The notes under the pieces were generated by a model that saw nothing but the letters and a program-made list of their open reading frames with translations, was not told the origin of the DNA and did no database searches. A stretch of DNA of 64,000 nucleotides from Acidianus infernus (GTDB taxonomy: Archaea > Thermoproteota > Thermoprotei_A > Sulfolobales > Sulfolobaceae), in the NCBI RefSeq assembly GCF_009729545.1, contig NZ_WFIY01000004.1, positions 1,896,001-1,960,000 on the forward strand. The letters run 5' to 3'. Shown in pieces: positions 62,874 to 64,000 of this stretch. The position numbers and the translations under genes were made by a program. Within the stretch, counting starts at the first letter, position 1. Each line of letters opens with the position of its first letter.

Positions 62874-64000
62874 CGCCCATAATTCTTAGATATCTCATCA
62901 AATTGTTGTAGGAGTTTTTCTATTTTATCTGGATCTATTGTAACCATATCTGCTTCTACATTATTCTTTAAGCCACTTACAGTGAAATTTGCTGAGCCCA
63001 TGAGAGCAATTGAATTATCTATTATCATAAATTTAGAATGTATTTTGCCTTCTTTTGATTCTTTTGATGAAGGCACTTTTATTATATGTATTCCAGATTT
63101 TTCTGCTTCCTCAATAGCTTCAGCATTGCTACTATCGTTTAAGCATATAATAGTTATGTTTAGATCCCTTTCCTTTTCCTCCTTGACTGTTTTTAAATCA
63201 TCTATTATTTCTTTACTTATCCAAGGCGAAACAATTTTAATTTCATTTCTAGCTAAATTTATTAAATCTTTGAATATTAAGTATAAATTATTTGTAATTG
63301 AGAAATCCTTTTTACCAAACCATTTATTAAAGGTTGCGAGAAATTCGGTTACTAAATTCCTGCTTATAAGAAATGGCTGATCATAAGGTCCAAACATACA
63401 ACCTTTATCCATTCCTACACATAAGTTACATCCATCCCAACACAATGGCAATTCTGCTATTAGATCTTTAAAAGCTTGCCTAGTATCCCCATTAGCATTA
63501 ATATTCTTCTTAAATCTATTTCCTAGATAATTTCTAACGGCAAAATGGCTTGGGAAACTATTACTACTAATATTGTTTCTCCAAGAGTTAAATATATCTA
63601 AAACCCTATCAAGTATTCCTTGATCTAATCTACCCTTAAAACTTCCAATAAGCTGGTTCAAATTATATAAAGATCTGTTAGACACTTTTTCATGATTATT
63701 GTAGTTATTTAGCAAATTACTTAAAATACTACTCAATGTCTTGTCCCCTGAAATTATCATATCATTTATAGTTTTCAGATATCCAAATCCTCCATATATC
63801 GTTTCAACAATGTATATACTAGCTGAAGTATCTCCAAAAATGGAATGGTTGATATAATACATATAATCTGATAAAATATTAGGAGTCACCAGGGCGCTAA
63901 TTATATTGTTAATAATAACATGAGCTAATGTGTGTATTAATACAAAGCTGCCAAATAAAGTTAAATTGTCATCTTTACAACTTAATTTGAAATTATTATT
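62864..64000 (-). CDS. DUF1998-phospholipase D nuclease fusion (DrmB/DrmC-like), 5' end outside window
   Basis: The frame stays open from the GTG at 63889 back to the window edge, with clearly coding sequence (LFGSFVLIHTLAHVII), so the gene starts beyond 64000. Part 1 fits the DUF1998 domain: HTLAH, then IYIVETIYGGFGYLKTIND, then zinc cysteines (LCWDGCNLCVGMDKGC). Part 2 is a single phospholipase D motif (GKIHSKFMIIDNS, MGSANFT) with preceding VSPWIS. DUF1998 protein plus PLD nuclease are DrmB and DrmC of DISARM; here they are fused. Confidence 0.75.
   Translation of the reverse strand, partial: NNNFKLSCKDDNLTLFGSFVLIHTLAHVIINNIISALVTPNILSDYMYYINHSIFGDTSASIYIVETIYGGFGYLKTINDMIISGDKTLSSILSNLLNNYNNHEKVSNRSLYNLNQLIGSFKGRLDQGILDRVLDIFNSWRNNISSNSFPSHFAVRNYLGNRFKKNINANGDTRQAFKDLIAELPLCWDGCNLCVGMDKGCMFGPYDQPFLISRNLVTEFLATFNKWFGKKDFSITNNLYLIFKDLINLARNEIKIVSPWISKEIIDDLKTVKEEKERDLNITIICLNDSSNAEAIEEAEKSGIHIIKVPSSKESKEGKIHSKFMIIDNSIALMGSANFTVSGLKNNVEADMVTIDPDKIEKLLQQFDEISKNYGRHE

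Overview
The window is AT-rich DNA from a thermoacidophilic crenarchaeon of the order Sulfolobales, probably an Acidianus or Sulfolobus relative. The evidence is leaderless genes with a TATA box about 25 nt upstream, GGTGA-type ribosome sites for downstream operon genes, class III (PibD-type) pilin signal peptides, lone molybdenum aldehyde-oxidoreductase subunits, a DoxB/SoxB-like oxidase end, TldD/TldE, QueE/QueC, and many IS605-type (TnpB) element ends. The species is inference. No tRNA, rRNA or CRISPR array was seen.

Layout. 1-3561: oxidase subunit I end (cut by the window edge), a membrane protein, and a molybdopterin-binding dehydrogenase subunit. 4351-12964: a large surface-protein locus. 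Two divergent operons encode pilin-like proteins carrying huge cysteine-rich or LamG-like extensions, with a ribbon-helix-helix gene at one end and a membrane-anchored secreted protein at the other. 13261-16543: twin C/D-box sRNA copies around a CoxG-like gene, and a second molybdopterin subunit. 17567-32175: ordinary metabolism and transport (amino-acid permease, MFS, a small ABC operon with its regulator, aldo-keto reductase, UV endonuclease, SfsA, DUF72, UppP-like phosphatase, MBL hydrolase, TPP enzyme), broken up by element relics and pseudogenes. 32176-33692: a scrambled relic of tldD and queE next to a frameshifted tnpB element. 33789-36307: a second pilin-type pair. 36914-43600: a mobile-type ATPase, tldD (with an in-frame stop in its ancestral leader), tldE, a secreted Lon-like protein, queE and an HPP protein. 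44033-50979: exonuclease III, MscS, a diiron protein, a queC-like gene, and a secreted-protein/transmembrane-regulator cluster with shared operators. 51683-59520: a 13-repeat ankyrin protein, an ABC exporter, its decayed relatives, and a candidate surface protein/membrane partner pair. 59568-64000: a defence-like island with a nuclease-helicase (DUF2075 type), a COG1743-type DNA methylase, and a DUF1998-phospholipase D protein that runs off the right edge.

Three themes stand out. (1) The KG-type and KG-less pilin-like proteins come in pairs, and the giant adhesive extension sits on either partner. (2) At least two families of IS605-derived elements have lost tnpB but kept both ends, including the structured right end where TnpB guide RNAs arise. 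Several sit directly after TTTAC. (3) The right edge looks like a compact DISARM-like system. Near-identical 249-bp inverted repeats at 20823-21071 and 36675-36922 bracket a segment that could invert.
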